From positions 1-64,000 of the forward strand of contig CAYODJ010000001.1 in assembly GCA_964402715.1 (NCBI GenBank): a DNA stretch of 64,000 nt, read 5' to 3'. How positions within the stretch are numbered: position 1 is the first letter of the stretch; each line of letters begins with the position of its first letter. Shown here one piece after another: positions 17,376 to 25,783 of the stretch. The DNA comes from CALXOD01 sp964402715. Lineage in GTDB: Bacteria > Verrucomicrobiota > Lentisphaeria > Victivallales > Victivallaceae. Both the position numbers and the translations under genes were made by a program. A model generated the notes under the pieces. The model worked only from the letters and a program-made list of their open reading frames with translations. It was not told the DNA's origin and searched no databases.

Positions 17376-18020
17376 TCATCTGAGTCTCTCCACATGGCTT
17401 TTCGAACTGTCTAGAGACACTTCGTTGACGGAATCTGCGTACTGATCCATGCATGTGTGGTGGCTCAGCATGATGATCTGCACTCCGAGCCGTTCCGAAA
17501 CGGTTTTGAGAAAACGCGCGAATCTGGGCACATGATTGATCGACAGGTGCTTCCCCGGTTCGTCGATGATGAGATTTCTGTCCAGCCCGGCGTCGTTCAG
17601 CAGCACGATCAGCTTCAGCGGCAGCGAGATCGCGTCGGCGAGACCGCCTCCGATGCCGTCGATTTCTCTTCTGACGACGAGGCCGTCCTCGCATTTCCTC
17701 ACCGCGTACACCTCCACGGACGTCCGGGCGCGTTTCATGCCGTATTCGAATTCGACGGAATACGTGTCGTCGAAGACCTCGTGCAGACAGGAGGTGATCA
17801 GTTCCTCGACCCTGCGCTTGATGCTGCGCCGTTCCTCGGTGGCCACCTGTTCGACGAATTCGATGGCTCTGGAGCTGACTTCGATGTCGTGCAGGATTGA
17901 TTCGCGTTCGTTCTTCAGGAGCTGCATGTCCGCTTCTCTCGCCTGCCGTTCGGCTCTGATGAGCAGAAAGGCGTCTTCGAGCGCGCGGAATTCCTTCTCC
18001 AGCGTTTCAAACGTGCTCAT
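17376..18020 (-). CDS. Rad50/SbcC-like ATPase, C-terminal half
   Basis: This 214-residue protein begins with a coiled coil (residues 1-75). It then shows the ATPase C-lobe: signature-like GGGLADA (124-130), Walker B NLIIDEP (149-155) and the SHH switch (186-188). There is no Walker A and no zinc hook. With the downstream gene it forms a split Rad50, in contrast to the single-chain T4 gp46. The ATG at 18020 overlaps the preceding stop by 4 bases. The likely Mre11 partner is encoded far away at 59823-60767. Confidence 0.8.
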   Translation of the reverse strand: MSTFETLEKEFRALEDAFLLIRAERQAREADMQLLKNERESILHDIEVSSRAIEFVEQVATEERRSIKRRVEELITSCLHEVFDDTYSVEFEYGMKRARTSVEVYAVRKCEDGLVVRREIDGIGGGLADAISLPLKLIVLLNDAGLDRNLIIDEPGKHLSINHVPRFARFLKTVSERLGVQIIMLSHHTCMDQYADSVNEVSLDSSKSHVERLR

Positions 18021-18421
18021 TTTCTCAGTTTTTCCGTCTCCGCGTTGATCTTGTAAATCTGATTGTTGATGTAAATCTTGATCAGCGTCATCGCGCTGTC
18101 GGCTACGCTGCCGTCGGGATAGACGATGTCCAGCTGCTGCAGCTGCGAAAGCCGCTGCTGCGCCTGCCTCAGGCTGCAGCCCAGCGCCGTCGAGTACGAC
18201 ACCACGTCCGGCGGCGCCGCGTCCCACAGGTCGGACATGGAGGCGTCGTCGGCCACGCGGATGTCGTCCACGTCCGCTCTGGGGACCACCGTCCATGCCA
18301 CGATCGCCTCCAGCGGTTTCGTGTCCTTAGGATTCAGCAGGAATATCATCCTGCTCTGCATCCGTGGAGCCAGCTCTCTCTTCAGCTCCTCGAGACGTGA
18401 CGGCAGCTTTTTCATTTTCAA
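18017..18421 (-). CDS. Hypothetical protein, possible winged helix
   Basis: A 134-residue protein of unknown function. The C-terminal segment SLRQAQQRLSQLQQLDIVYP followed by a basic region resembles a winged-helix recognition element, but this is a guess. The N-terminus is basic. It overlaps the genes on both sides (95 bases with the upstream one), so it belongs to the recombination operon. Confidence 0.55.
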   Translation of the reverse strand: MKMKKLPSRLEELKRELAPRMQSRMIFLLNPKDTKPLEAIVAWTVVPRADVDDIRVADDASMSDLWDAAPPDVVSYSTALGCSLRQAQQRLSQLQQLDIVYPDGSVADSAMTLIKIYINNQIYKINAETEKLRK

Positions 18422-18977
18422 TGTGCTCCCTGATCACTTTCCTGGTGTTCTGACGGTTGCGCTTCATGTCCTTGAACAGCCCGTAGAACGGACAGCTGCT
18501 GACGAATTCCCCGGAATGCCGGGAACAGTCCCGGCATTCGCCGCAGAGCATCGACTTGTAGAAGACGTTCGGACGTTCCTTCGAGGGGAGGATTCTCAGC
18601 ACGTCCTCGATCCCGATTTCCACCGAGCGGTTCCCGAAATAGCAGTCGTCGCACTGGATGACGGCGACGCCTTTCTCCCCGATGAACCTGTCCACCCAGC
18701 CGTATTCCAGACACGGCCCGGCGGATTCATGCTCCGTTATGAACTGCACATAGGTTCCCGGAAGAACTTTCGTGAGCAGATGCCTGCGCTTCAGGTATCG
18801 CAGCGCTATGAATCTGAAGGAACGCGCGCCGCCGCGCACGTCCCGCAGCTCCTGTTCGGTGACGCCGAAATATTCCGGGGCGGATCTGCCCTCCGGATCG
18901 ATTTCATACCGCATCCAGTAGCTTTGAAACGCCTCCGGCGGCTCCTTCCCCGACGCGACCAGTTCCAGAAAGTTCAT
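18327..18977 (-). CDS. Hypothetical Cys-rich protein
   Basis: A 216-residue protein with no recognised family. Cys residues cluster in IQCDDCYFGNRS and in CGECRDCSRHSGEFVSSC, a spacing that could bind zinc or an iron-sulfur cluster. The basic, Glu-rich tail (from about residue 165) is disordered-looking and overlaps the next gene. The ATG at 18977 overlaps the stop of the ParB-like gene by 4 bases and is preceded by GGAGGAAA. Confidence 0.55.
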   Translation of the reverse strand: MNFLELVASGKEPPEAFQSYWMRYEIDPEGRSAPEYFGVTEQELRDVRGGARSFRFIALRYLKRRHLLTKVLPGTYVQFITEHESAGPCLEYGWVDRFIGEKGVAVIQCDDCYFGNRSVEIGIEDVLRILPSKERPNVFYKSMLCGECRDCSRHSGEFVSSCPFYGLFKDMKRNRQNTRKVIREHIENEKAAVTSRGAEERAGSTDAEQDDIPAES

Positions 18978-19453
18978 TTTTCCTCCATGACTCCCGTCCA
19001 CCCGCAGGACTCGCAGATCCAGCGCCCGTTCCACGCCGCCGGGATCGGTTTCGCCGTCTCCGGTTCCAGATTCACATACAGCTCCGTCTCGTCCGGGGAG
19101 AAACCCAGACGATCCAGCTCCTCCAGACTGGTGGACATCAGAAACCGCTTCAGGGATTCGGATTCCCAGTCCTCGATGTCGAAAATCTGATTGTCCAGAT
19201 AGCGGATCTCCTTTCTCCGTTCCAGGGGCAGGGGACCGAGATCGTTCACGAAGCATGTCTTCTTCCCCATCTGTCTGAACGCGAGATACGCCAGCACTCC
19301 GCACAGTATCTCGTTTCCGGACGTGATGAGCGGCTGATACTGTCCGTGCCGCCGGAAGCTCTTCACGAAGCGTCCGATCTGCTCCCGGGAATGCACGCGG
19401 CGGCAGTATTCCGGCACGGTCAGAGCGTCGACGCGGACTCTCCTCACGTTCAT
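18974..19453 (-). CDS. ParB-like nuclease-domain protein (second of three)
   Basis: A 159-residue protein with a ParB/Srx-type N-terminal domain: VDALTVPEYCRRVHSREQI, then FRRHGQYQPLITSGNEILCG, matching the ParB GxQxPL and GxxR pattern loosely. The C-terminus has a CESCGW half zinc ribbon. It directly follows a close relative (19450-19941) with a 4-base overlap, suggesting duplication. Phage ParB-like proteins are often linked to DNA modification or host takeover, but no role can be assigned here. Confidence 0.68.
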   Translation of the reverse strand: MNVRRVRVDALTVPEYCRRVHSREQIGRFVKSFRRHGQYQPLITSGNEILCGVLAYLAFRQMGKKTCFVNDLGPLPLERRKEIRYLDNQIFDIEDWESESLKRFLMSTSLEELDRLGFSPDETELYVNLEPETAKPIPAAWNGRWICESCGWTGVMEEK

Positions 19454-19941
19454 AGCAGGACGTCCCTCATCTTCTTCAGCGGCTTTCCGCAGCACGGACA
19501 TGACGGGGGAGGCGGGGCGGCGGGACGCGGCGCCGTTCTCTGAGGATGCGGGCTCCTCTTCTCCGCTTTCAGCAGTTCCGCGGATTTCTTCAGATCCACG
19601 CCCCACCAGTCGACGCCTCTGTCGTTCAGCAGCCATGCGTCGATTTCCGGATCGTCCCACGAGGAAAGCTCGTTCAGCCGGTTGTCGAGCACCTCCATGC
19701 CGGGATGCCCGGCGAAATCGATTTCTATGCATCGGCATTCCGTCCATCCGAGCTCCCGCATAGCCTCCAGGCGTCCGTTGCCTATTTTCACCGTATGCGT
19801 CTCCGCGTCGACGATCAGCGGCTTGTACTGTCCGTACTCGGTCAGCGATTTCTTGATCATCGCGATGTTTTCGGCACCATGCCTGCGCAGGTTGCATGGA
19901 TCCGGCTTCAGTTCCGCGAGCTTCATTGTCACAATCTTCAT
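19450..19941 (-). CDS. ParB-like nuclease-domain protein with C-terminal zinc ribbon
   Basis: The 163-residue protein has a clear ParB-like core: LKPDPCNLRRHGAENI, YGQYKPLIVDAETHTVKIGN, GRLEAMRELGW, and LDNRLNELSSWD. A Pro-rich linker (PHPQRTAPRPAAPPPP) leads to a CPCCGKPL zinc ribbon at the end. The same LSSWD block occurs in the third homologue at 28043-28747. It sits at the head of the recombination operon; its N-terminus follows the radical SAM-glycosyltransferase gene by 63 bases. Confidence 0.75.
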   Translation of the reverse strand: MKIVTMKLAELKPDPCNLRRHGAENIAMIKKSLTEYGQYKPLIVDAETHTVKIGNGRLEAMRELGWTECRCIEIDFAGHPGMEVLDNRLNELSSWDDPEIDAWLLNDRGVDWWGVDLKKSAELLKAEKRSPHPQRTAPRPAAPPPPSCPCCGKPLKKMRDVLL

Positions 19942-20004
19942 CGTTCAGACCGGCATGCCTCCATATGGTTTTCCTCCGCGCCGGAACTGGCCGGTGCGGT
20001 TTTT

Positions 20005-22146
20005 CTACAGAGATTCATCGGGGAAAAGCTCCTTGAAGAAAGCGGCGGCTTCGAACCGCTCCTCCGGTTTCAGGCGGCTTATGTCCGCGTACATCGGCAT
20101 GATGCGTCCGCGTCCGCATACGGCGTCGAAGTACTTCTTCTCCGGCGAGTGCTCCAGCAGGAACCGATAGTTCAGATCGTATGCTCTGCGTACGCCGAGA
20201 CAGTTCCGCCTGAATTTCTCCAGCGTGAGCCTTTCGCAGCCCCAGGAGCCGCTGCCGAAGTTGTACGTGTACATTCTCTCGGTATTCAGGCTGATATACG
20301 ATCGCGCGTTCCAGTACAGCGGAAAGACTATGGCCATGTCGTCCACCAGATCGATGCGGGTGCGTTCGATTTTCGATCGCTTCAGCAGATCGGTCCTGAT
20401 GGCTTTCGACCAGAGACAGTAGGGATTCTTCTTGCGCAGACAGAAGAAGTCATAGACGTCCCGTCCGCGCAGGAATTGGAATTCCTCGTCGCGGAATCCG
20501 TAGTTTCTGATGCTGCCGACGTTTCTGGTGCGGAACGGGAAATCCAGTATGTCCGCAGGGTAGCTGCGCAGCATGTAGGCCGCGCAGCTGCAGAAGTTGG
20601 TGCTGATCTCGTCGTCGGCGTCGACCCATATCGCGTAGTCGCCGTCGGCCATGTCTATAAGATCCATCCGCGTGCACGCCGCCGACTGGTTCTCCGCGTG
20701 ACGCGCGACGCGTCTGATCTTCTCCGGATGGGCTTCCCGGAGTTTCCCGATCAGATCCCATGTGCCGTCGGTCGAACAGTCGTCCACGATGAACACATGG
20801 AAGTTGCCGTAATCCTGATTCAGCACGCATTCGAGAGATTTTTCCAGCGTCGACGCGACGTTGTATGTCGGTATCAGGATGGAGAAGTTCAGATTCTCGT
20901 CGGGCGCCCTGAATCTGCCGACATGGCAGAGACGCGACGGAGCATATTCGGACGGATTCAGCGCCGCGCCGAATCCGGAGAGCGCGTGAAGCTCTCTGTG
21001 GATGAAGACCCAGCCGTCGCCGTGGTAGAGAATTCTCGGATTGTACACCCGTGCGGACAGGATGGTTCCGAAATTCTGTTCAAGCGGCGGCCTGTCGTGG
21101 AAGTACAGCAGCCATTCGTCGAACCTGCCGGCCGCCGCGTCGTCCATCGTGATGCGTTTCCATGCGGGGACGCCTGCGGGAATGATGCCGAGTCCGTCGT
21201 CCGCCGCGCATACGACGATGTTCTGAGGCGTCGGCGAGACTGCATCCGGCACGGTCGGCGCATCTTCTTCGTCGGTATGAGTTCTGATTTCCGCATCGGC
21301 GGAGATGCGGTTCCGTTCGTAGTCTTCCCGTGTGAATATCTCGTAGCGGCGCTCTCTCGCCTTGGGAGCATCGCGCGTGGAAAGTCTTTCGGCCATGGCC
21401 GGCGAGACGATGTCGATTCCGTCCTCGGTCCGTCTTTCCGGTGCGGGAAGACATGCGCCGCAGTATTCGCACCACTGCAGCTGATCGCCGAACTCCTGCG
21501 GACGCCGCAGCCACCATCCCGGTTCCACGGGCCAGCCGCCCGGGCCGTCGAACAGCGTGTCCAGCGCGGCGGCGACTTCGCAGAAGAACGCGCCTCTGGG
21601 CGTTACTGACGCGCTCCCCTGCGTCTGTATGCGGCATCCGTCGCGCAGCTTCCGCCACTCGTCATCGGGGATGCCGAATTCTCCGCGCGGAAGCAGCAGG
21701 GGCTGACGCATGGCGGATCCCGCACTGCAGTCCGGACTCCGGTAGCGGAAGACTTCGCCGATGACGGTGAAGTGTTTCCGGCAGCCGGGACCGAACGTGG
21801 AGAACAGTCCTAGTTTCGCCCGCCTGTCGTTGAGATACGTCTTTCTGAAGCCGTGCATGTCGTCCTCTGGGACGATCAGCTTCTTCGGCGCGCGCTCGTC
21901 CGGAAAGTTTCTCCTGAGAAATTCGGCGAATTCCGCGAAACGCGGATGGAGCGCCGGTTCGCCGCCCGCGATGGCGATCATGCCCGGGAAATCTTTCAGC
22001 GACTTCACCGCTTTCCAGAAAGTCCTCGAACTCATGAAGAACGGCTTTTCGTGCCATCCGCAGAACCGCATGCAGTTGGAACAGCTGTGCGGACAGGCGT
22101 TGGTGATTTCGATACGGATGATTTTCATGTTCTTGGGAGAGATCAT
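20005..22146 (-). CDS. Radical SAM domain fused to family 2 glycosyltransferase
   Basis: A 713-residue two-domain protein. The N-terminus is a radical SAM domain with CPHSCSNC (C18, C22, C25) and AGGEPALHP for SAM binding. Cys-rich stretches near residues 160-260 may hold extra clusters. From about residue 419 a family 2 glycosyltransferase follows: FSILIPTYNVASTLEKSLE, VDDCSTDGTWDL, and a DxD motif in IWVDADDE near residue 508. The gene lies last in the operon with the methyltransferase-like, amino acid:DNA transferase and PLP genes, so it probably acts on the modified DNA base or its precursor. ATG 22146 follows GGAGG. I know of no described protein with this fusion. Confidence 0.85.
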   Translation of the reverse strand: MISPKNMKIIRIEITNACPHSCSNCMRFCGWHEKPFFMSSRTFWKAVKSLKDFPGMIAIAGGEPALHPRFAEFAEFLRRNFPDERAPKKLIVPEDDMHGFRKTYLNDRRAKLGLFSTFGPGCRKHFTVIGEVFRYRSPDCSAGSAMRQPLLLPRGEFGIPDDEWRKLRDGCRIQTQGSASVTPRGAFFCEVAAALDTLFDGPGGWPVEPGWWLRRPQEFGDQLQWCEYCGACLPAPERRTEDGIDIVSPAMAERLSTRDAPKARERRYEIFTREDYERNRISADAEIRTHTDEEDAPTVPDAVSPTPQNIVVCAADDGLGIIPAGVPAWKRITMDDAAAGRFDEWLLYFHDRPPLEQNFGTILSARVYNPRILYHGDGWVFIHRELHALSGFGAALNPSEYAPSRLCHVGRFRAPDENLNFSILIPTYNVASTLEKSLECVLNQDYGNFHVFIVDDCSTDGTWDLIGKLREAHPEKIRRVARHAENQSAACTRMDLIDMADGDYAIWVDADDEISTNFCSCAAYMLRSYPADILDFPFRTRNVGSIRNYGFRDEEFQFLRGRDVYDFFCLRKKNPYCLWSKAIRTDLLKRSKIERTRIDLVDDMAIVFPLYWNARSYISLNTERMYTYNFGSGSWGCERLTLEKFRRNCLGVRRAYDLNYRFLLEHSPEKKYFDAVCGRGRIMPMYADISRLKPEERFEAAAFFKELFPDESL

Positions 22147-22192
22147 CTCGCTTTTTCCTCCGATCGGTCTTTTCTCCGTATGTCCATGCCGT

Positions 22193-22978
22193 TCACCATA
22201 ATATCGCGAGTCCGTCCCGGCCGTTCGGGGTGCGGATGATTCTTCCCCGGGCGCGTCGGTTCCGGACGAAGCCGAACACCGCCGAAAACGCGCTGTACCG
22301 GCACTCGGCCAGATCGTAGCCGAAGCGCGTCTTCACCCTTTCGGCGACGGCGCGCAGATAATCCTCGTAATGCGGGAGCGGTCTGCCGGCCACCGCTTCA
22401 TAACGCGCTCTGTGCAGATGGAAGTAGTGATGAGCGACGTCGGTCATCACAAGCGCCATCGGCGCCGCCGAGAAGCATCTTTTCAGCAGTTCCCAGCGTC
22501 TGTCGCCGTCCTGCAGACGGAACAGCGTGCAGTCCCCGAAGTCCGCCACGATCAGATCGCACGGGAACACCTCCGAACGGTAGGAATCCTGCCGTGTCAC
22601 CGTGACGTGCGGCCTGTCCCGGAACAGACGGGACAGATGCGTGAAAGCCTGTTCTGAATACTCGCCGATGCGATGTTCCTTAATGGAGAACAGCCGTTCG
22701 ATGAAGACCGCCTGCACTCCGCAGCCGCCGAAGAATTCCTGACATGAACCGACGTCGGGCGCCGCCTCCCGCAGCGCGTTCAGCACGTTCCATGCGCTGA
22801 CGACATGTGTTCCGGCGCCCCGGGGATCGGCGAGAGCCCAGTCGTACCACCATGATCTGGCGGATCCCTGTGTTCCCTCGGCGTAGACGGGAAGGACGAA
22901 CTTCCCCATGATGTACAGCGCGTGATTCGACTGCCGCCGTCTGAATAAATCCAGTTCCTGCCTTTCCATGCCGATCAT
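22193..22978 (-). CDS. SAM-dependent methyltransferase-like protein
   Basis: A 261-residue protein whose middle looks like a Rossmann methyltransferase: EFFGGCGVQAVFIER (motif I), EHRIGEYSEQA (acidic end of strand 2), VTRQDSY (motif III region) and CDLIVADFGDCTLF (motif IV). The exact subfamily is not recognised, and a catalytic NPPY or Cys motif is not evident, so it could also be a non-methylating SAM-fold enzyme. It sits between the amino acid:DNA transferase (6 bases away) and the radical SAM-glycosyltransferase gene, implying a step in base hypermodification. Confidence 0.6.
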   Translation of the reverse strand: MIGMERQELDLFRRRQSNHALYIMGKFVLPVYAEGTQGSARSWWYDWALADPRGAGTHVVSAWNVLNALREAAPDVGSCQEFFGGCGVQAVFIERLFSIKEHRIGEYSEQAFTHLSRLFRDRPHVTVTRQDSYRSEVFPCDLIVADFGDCTLFRLQDGDRRWELLKRCFSAAPMALVMTDVAHHYFHLHRARYEAVAGRPLPHYEDYLRAVAERVKTRFGYDLAECRYSAFSAVFGFVRNRRARGRIIRTPNGRDGLAILW

Positions 22979-22984
22979 TCCCGA

Positions 22985-24136
22985 TCAGAACAGACTCTGT
23001 ACGCGGTATTCCCGCTTTCCGCGCTGATTCCAGTGGTTTGTGAACACGGGATCGAAATGATCCATCATTATGACTTCCCCTGTTTCTCTGAACCAGTTCT
23101 GCTTGTACGGCGTCAGACCCGGATCGTCCGGGTTCCTTTCCAGCAGAAGCTCCTCGGGCAGGCTCCGCGCCCGCGCCTCCCAGAACACGCCGAAATCCTT
23201 TCTGCCGTCCCACATCGCCTCAGCTTTCCTGATGCGGTTGAAGGACATGTCGGTGTACACGTTCGGATAGCGGCGGTTCTTCCGGAACCATGACTTGTAG
23301 CAGCACAGCGTGGATTCCATCGTCTCGATGCCGACCGAACGGCTGAACGCCCTGTTCCGGAAACGCCGTCTCGCCTCTTCCAGAAGCGTCAGCGCCTCTC
23401 TGTCGGCGAACGCCACGATGTCCGGAGTGTGCGTCATGACGCCGTTTTCGCCGTGATGCCAGTCGAGATCGTCACGTCCGCATACTTTCAGGATGCCGTT
23501 GCGGTGCGATCTGCTTCCCGACAGATCCTCCATGAAGAATGTGGTGAACTCGAGCGGGATTCCCATGATCTTCAGGTATTCCAGGTAGGAGAACGTGGAG
23601 AGCCTGCCGAACATGTAGAATCTGTTGTATACGTAATCCCATGTCCGCGCGAACTGTCTGCGCGGATCTCCGTCTCCCAGAAAGCCGTTGAAGAACTCCT
23701 CCTGCGTGCGTCCGTCCAGATGGCGCAGATAGTCGCCGACCATCTCGACCAGATGTCCTTTCTGGTAACGGCGGTCGATGTCGTAATCCAGTCTGCGCCA
23801 GTTCTCCCGGTGCCACTTCTCCATCTGATCGAGCCGCAGGCTCCTCAGTTCGGGGAACTCCTCGAACACCGCCATGGTCGTGCAGGGATTCTGCGTGCAG
23901 CCGTTGATGTAGGCGAACCAGAGCTTCTGCTCCGTATCCCAGCGGTACTTCTCGGACAGATAGGGGAAGAACAGATACACCAGCCCGGGATGTATTCCGT
24001 ATGTCAGGTGGAACTCGTAGAAGCGCAGCCATACTTCCCGCCGATAGCGAGGCTCCCTGAAGTCCATGCCTGGCTTCAGATCGGCGATCTCTTCCTCGCC
24101 GTCGATGGCGCATCGTCTTCTCAGATCATATGACAT
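22985..24136 (-). CDS. Amino acid:DNA transferase (base hypermodification)
   Basis: The 383-residue protein matches the amino acid:DNA transferase family that attaches an amino acid to phosphorylated 5-hydroxymethyluracil in phage DNA. Matching landmarks are DTEQKLWFAYINGCTQNP (67-84), EEFPEL (92-97), KWHRENWRRLDYDIDRRYQK (107-126) with GHL, FYMFGRLSTFSYLEYLK (173-189), and MEDLSGSRSHRNG (202-214). These agree with what I remember of such proteins in other phages. The gene overlaps the PLP enzyme gene by 11 bases and is followed by the methyltransferase-like gene, so it is the core of a modification operon. The amino acid used cannot be told from sequence. Confidence 0.82.
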   Translation of the reverse strand: MSYDLRRRCAIDGEEEIADLKPGMDFREPRYRREVWLRFYEFHLTYGIHPGLVYLFFPYLSEKYRWDTEQKLWFAYINGCTQNPCTTMAVFEEFPELRSLRLDQMEKWHRENWRRLDYDIDRRYQKGHLVEMVGDYLRHLDGRTQEEFFNGFLGDGDPRRQFARTWDYVYNRFYMFGRLSTFSYLEYLKIMGIPLEFTTFFMEDLSGSRSHRNGILKVCGRDDLDWHHGENGVMTHTPDIVAFADREALTLLEEARRRFRNRAFSRSVGIETMESTLCCYKSWFRKNRRYPNVYTDMSFNRIRKAEAMWDGRKDFGVFWEARARSLPEELLLERNPDDPGLTPYKQNWFRETGEVIMMDHFDPVFTNHWNQRGKREYRVQSLF

Positions 24137-25217
24137 GTTTCTGCATCGCCTCCATGAGTGGTCTGTTGCCCACGATCCAGAACAGCGTGGTGTCTCTGAT
24201 CAGTTCCGGCATCTTCTCGTAGATGTATGTCATCACTTTCCCCTCGTAGGTCGGATGCAGGTCGACGTCTCCGAACGTGAAAGGCATTTCGTCATGATAG
24301 GCGACCCAGCCGTCGCCGTGCAGATCGTAGAAGAACGTCCGCAGCGGCGGCTTCCCCTGCGGCGTCGGAAAAGAGTACGGCAGCCCGTCGAACAGCTCGT
24401 AGTCCAGCCCGGCGTACCATCCCATGCACTCCAGACGTTCGGTCAGATATCTGATTTTGGAAGGACCTGTTCCGACAAGGTGGATGCGCTTCAGATTCTT
24501 CCAGCCGTAGAGCATGAGTCCGAGCAGCACGCTGGTCGCGGAGTTGCAGCTTCCCGCCGGAATTATCAGATCCTCCGCCTCTTCGGGGAGGTTTCTGACC
24601 TGTTCCGCGCCGATGCTGTGGAATTTGTAGACGTCCTCCGCCGGGTGCAAGGCATGGTTCAGCGTGATGCCGTACTCCAGGTAGAAAGTGTTTTCGGGAT
24701 CGCGATCTCTGATCTCCTGACATCTCAGCTGAAGATTGTGGTTGTATCCGATGTTGATGTACTCGAAGCCGCAGCCGAAGCGTCCGGCCATGTCGACCAT
24801 TGCGTGCCTGAACGCGGTCTCCGGTCTTGTCGCGCCCAGCACGCAGGTGATCGATTTGCCGAAGTGTCTGGCGCACGCCGCCGCCATCGGTATCTGCGGA
24901 GATTTCACCGATGTCCCGTTGATCACGCGGGATTTTCCTGCGGCGGCGGTGGAGAACAGATAGATCGCCTGGCGCAGCTTCGAGCCGTTGATGCCGTGGA
25001 AACCGAGCGGGGCGAAGCGATCCTCCCGTTTGAACATGCAGGATTTCCCGTCGCTGTTCCGGATCCGTTCGACCGGAGTCGGCATGCGGAGATAGTCCTC
25101 CCAGTGCACGACCTTTCTGTCAAGCGAAAGCACGTCGAACACGGAACCGTCGGCGTAGACGGTCCCGGATGCGGCGTTCGCCGGACGCGGCAGGTCCGTT
25201 TCATACATACTGTTCAT
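24126..25217 (-). CDS. PLP-dependent enzyme, fold type II
   Basis: A 363-residue relative of the tryptophan synthase beta / ACC deaminase group. KREDRFAPLGFHGINGSK (63-80) holds the probable PLP lysine K80. PAGSCNSATSVLLGL is the phosphate-binding loop region, and HLVGTGPSK follows. In known hypermodifying phages PLP enzymes decarboxylate or rearrange the amino acid attached to the base, and this gene overlaps the amino acid:DNA transferase gene. It is first in the operon, with a promoter-like motif 30 bases upstream (25247-25286). The precise reaction is unknown. Confidence 0.8.
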   Translation of the reverse strand: MNSMYETDLPRPANAASGTVYADGSVFDVLSLDRKVVHWEDYLRMPTPVERIRNSDGKSCMFKREDRFAPLGFHGINGSKLRQAIYLFSTAAAGKSRVINGTSVKSPQIPMAAACARHFGKSITCVLGATRPETAFRHAMVDMAGRFGCGFEYINIGYNHNLQLRCQEIRDRDPENTFYLEYGITLNHALHPAEDVYKFHSIGAEQVRNLPEEAEDLIIPAGSCNSATSVLLGLMLYGWKNLKRIHLVGTGPSKIRYLTERLECMGWYAGLDYELFDGLPYSFPTPQGKPPLRTFFYDLHGDGWVAYHDEMPFTFGDVDLHPTYEGKVMTYIYEKMPELIRDTTLFWIVGNRPLMEAMQKHVI

Positions 25218-25246
25218 TATCGCCTTTCATTACTCCTTTGTCATCG

Positions 25247-25286
25247 TATTTATGAAGCGGAAATAAATTTCGCTTTATTTTTTCGA
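25247..25286 (-). promoter_or_regulatory. Phage promoter-like motif driving the hypermodification operon
   Basis: On the minus strand: A/T-rich block AAAAAATAAAGCGAAATTT, then CCGCTTCATAAATACG, about 30 bases before the PLP enzyme gene. This is one of the best matches to the recurrent GCTTCATAAA motif. Confidence 0.65.
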
Positions 25287-25345
25287 TATTTTCAGAAGGA
25301 TTCCGCCGATGTACGGCGGATCTCAATTCAGAAAGGATCCGACTC

Positions 25346-25684
25346 ATGGATAAGGACAGATTGAAGAAGTGGATCAGATCTATCGTCTCCGCAGTCGTCG
25401 GCGCCGTCCTCTCGTTCGGGGTGACGTTCGGCATCGTATCTGAGCAGAAAGCCGGCGATCTGCATGCGCAGCTGGCCGCCATCGACGAAAAGACGGAGCA
25501 GCTGGTGAAGGCTCTGGAGGCGAAAGACATCGAAACGGCCTTTGAAATCGCGAAGGAACTGTCGCTGAGCACGAAGGCTTTCATCGGAACCTCGAAGGAG
25601 GTGCTGTCCCAGATCGGGAAGAACGCCGAGACGGGGGAGGCGGATTCCGGCGCTTCCGAACCGGCTCCCGGGCAGGCCGAGTAG
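25346..25684 (+). CDS. Small membrane-anchored protein
   Basis: A 112-residue plus-strand protein. Residues 10-32 (WIRSIVSAVVGAVLSFGVTF) form one membrane helix after a basic N-terminus, so the C-terminal part is probably outside the cytoplasm. Residues 38-85 are a predicted amphipathic helix or coiled coil, and the tail is acidic and Ala/Pro-rich. The ATG follows AAAGGA. It stands alone between divergent and convergent genes. Small phage proteins of this shape can be lysis accessories or membrane anchors, but no family is recognised. Confidence 0.65.
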   Translation: MDKDRLKKWIRSIVSAVVGAVLSFGVTFGIVSEQKAGDLHAQLAAIDEKTEQLVKALEAKDIETAFEIAKELSLSTKAFIGTSKEVLSQIGKNAETGEADSGASEPAPGQAE

Positions 25685-25709
25685 CTCCGGGTTCCCGGCG
25701 GAATTTCTG

Positions 25710-25756
25710 ACGGATCGGATTGCGGGAACGTCCTCTGACGCCGCAATCCGATCCGT
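25710..25756. terminator. 16-bp perfect stem-loop between convergent genes
   Basis: ACGGATCGGATTGCGG (25710-25725) pairs perfectly with 25741-25756 around a 15-base loop. It lies between the plus-strand membrane protein and the minus-strand ligase, which end towards each other. It therefore probably acts as a bidirectional terminator even though no T-tract is obvious. Confidence 0.7.
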
Positions 25757-25783
25757 GTCCGTTCCAATCATGCGGGCGCCGGC

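Noticed and set aside
19546..21609. 687-codon plus-strand frame
   Set aside because: It covers parts of the ParB-like and radical SAM-glycosyltransferase genes, whose motifs are unmistakable on the minus strand.
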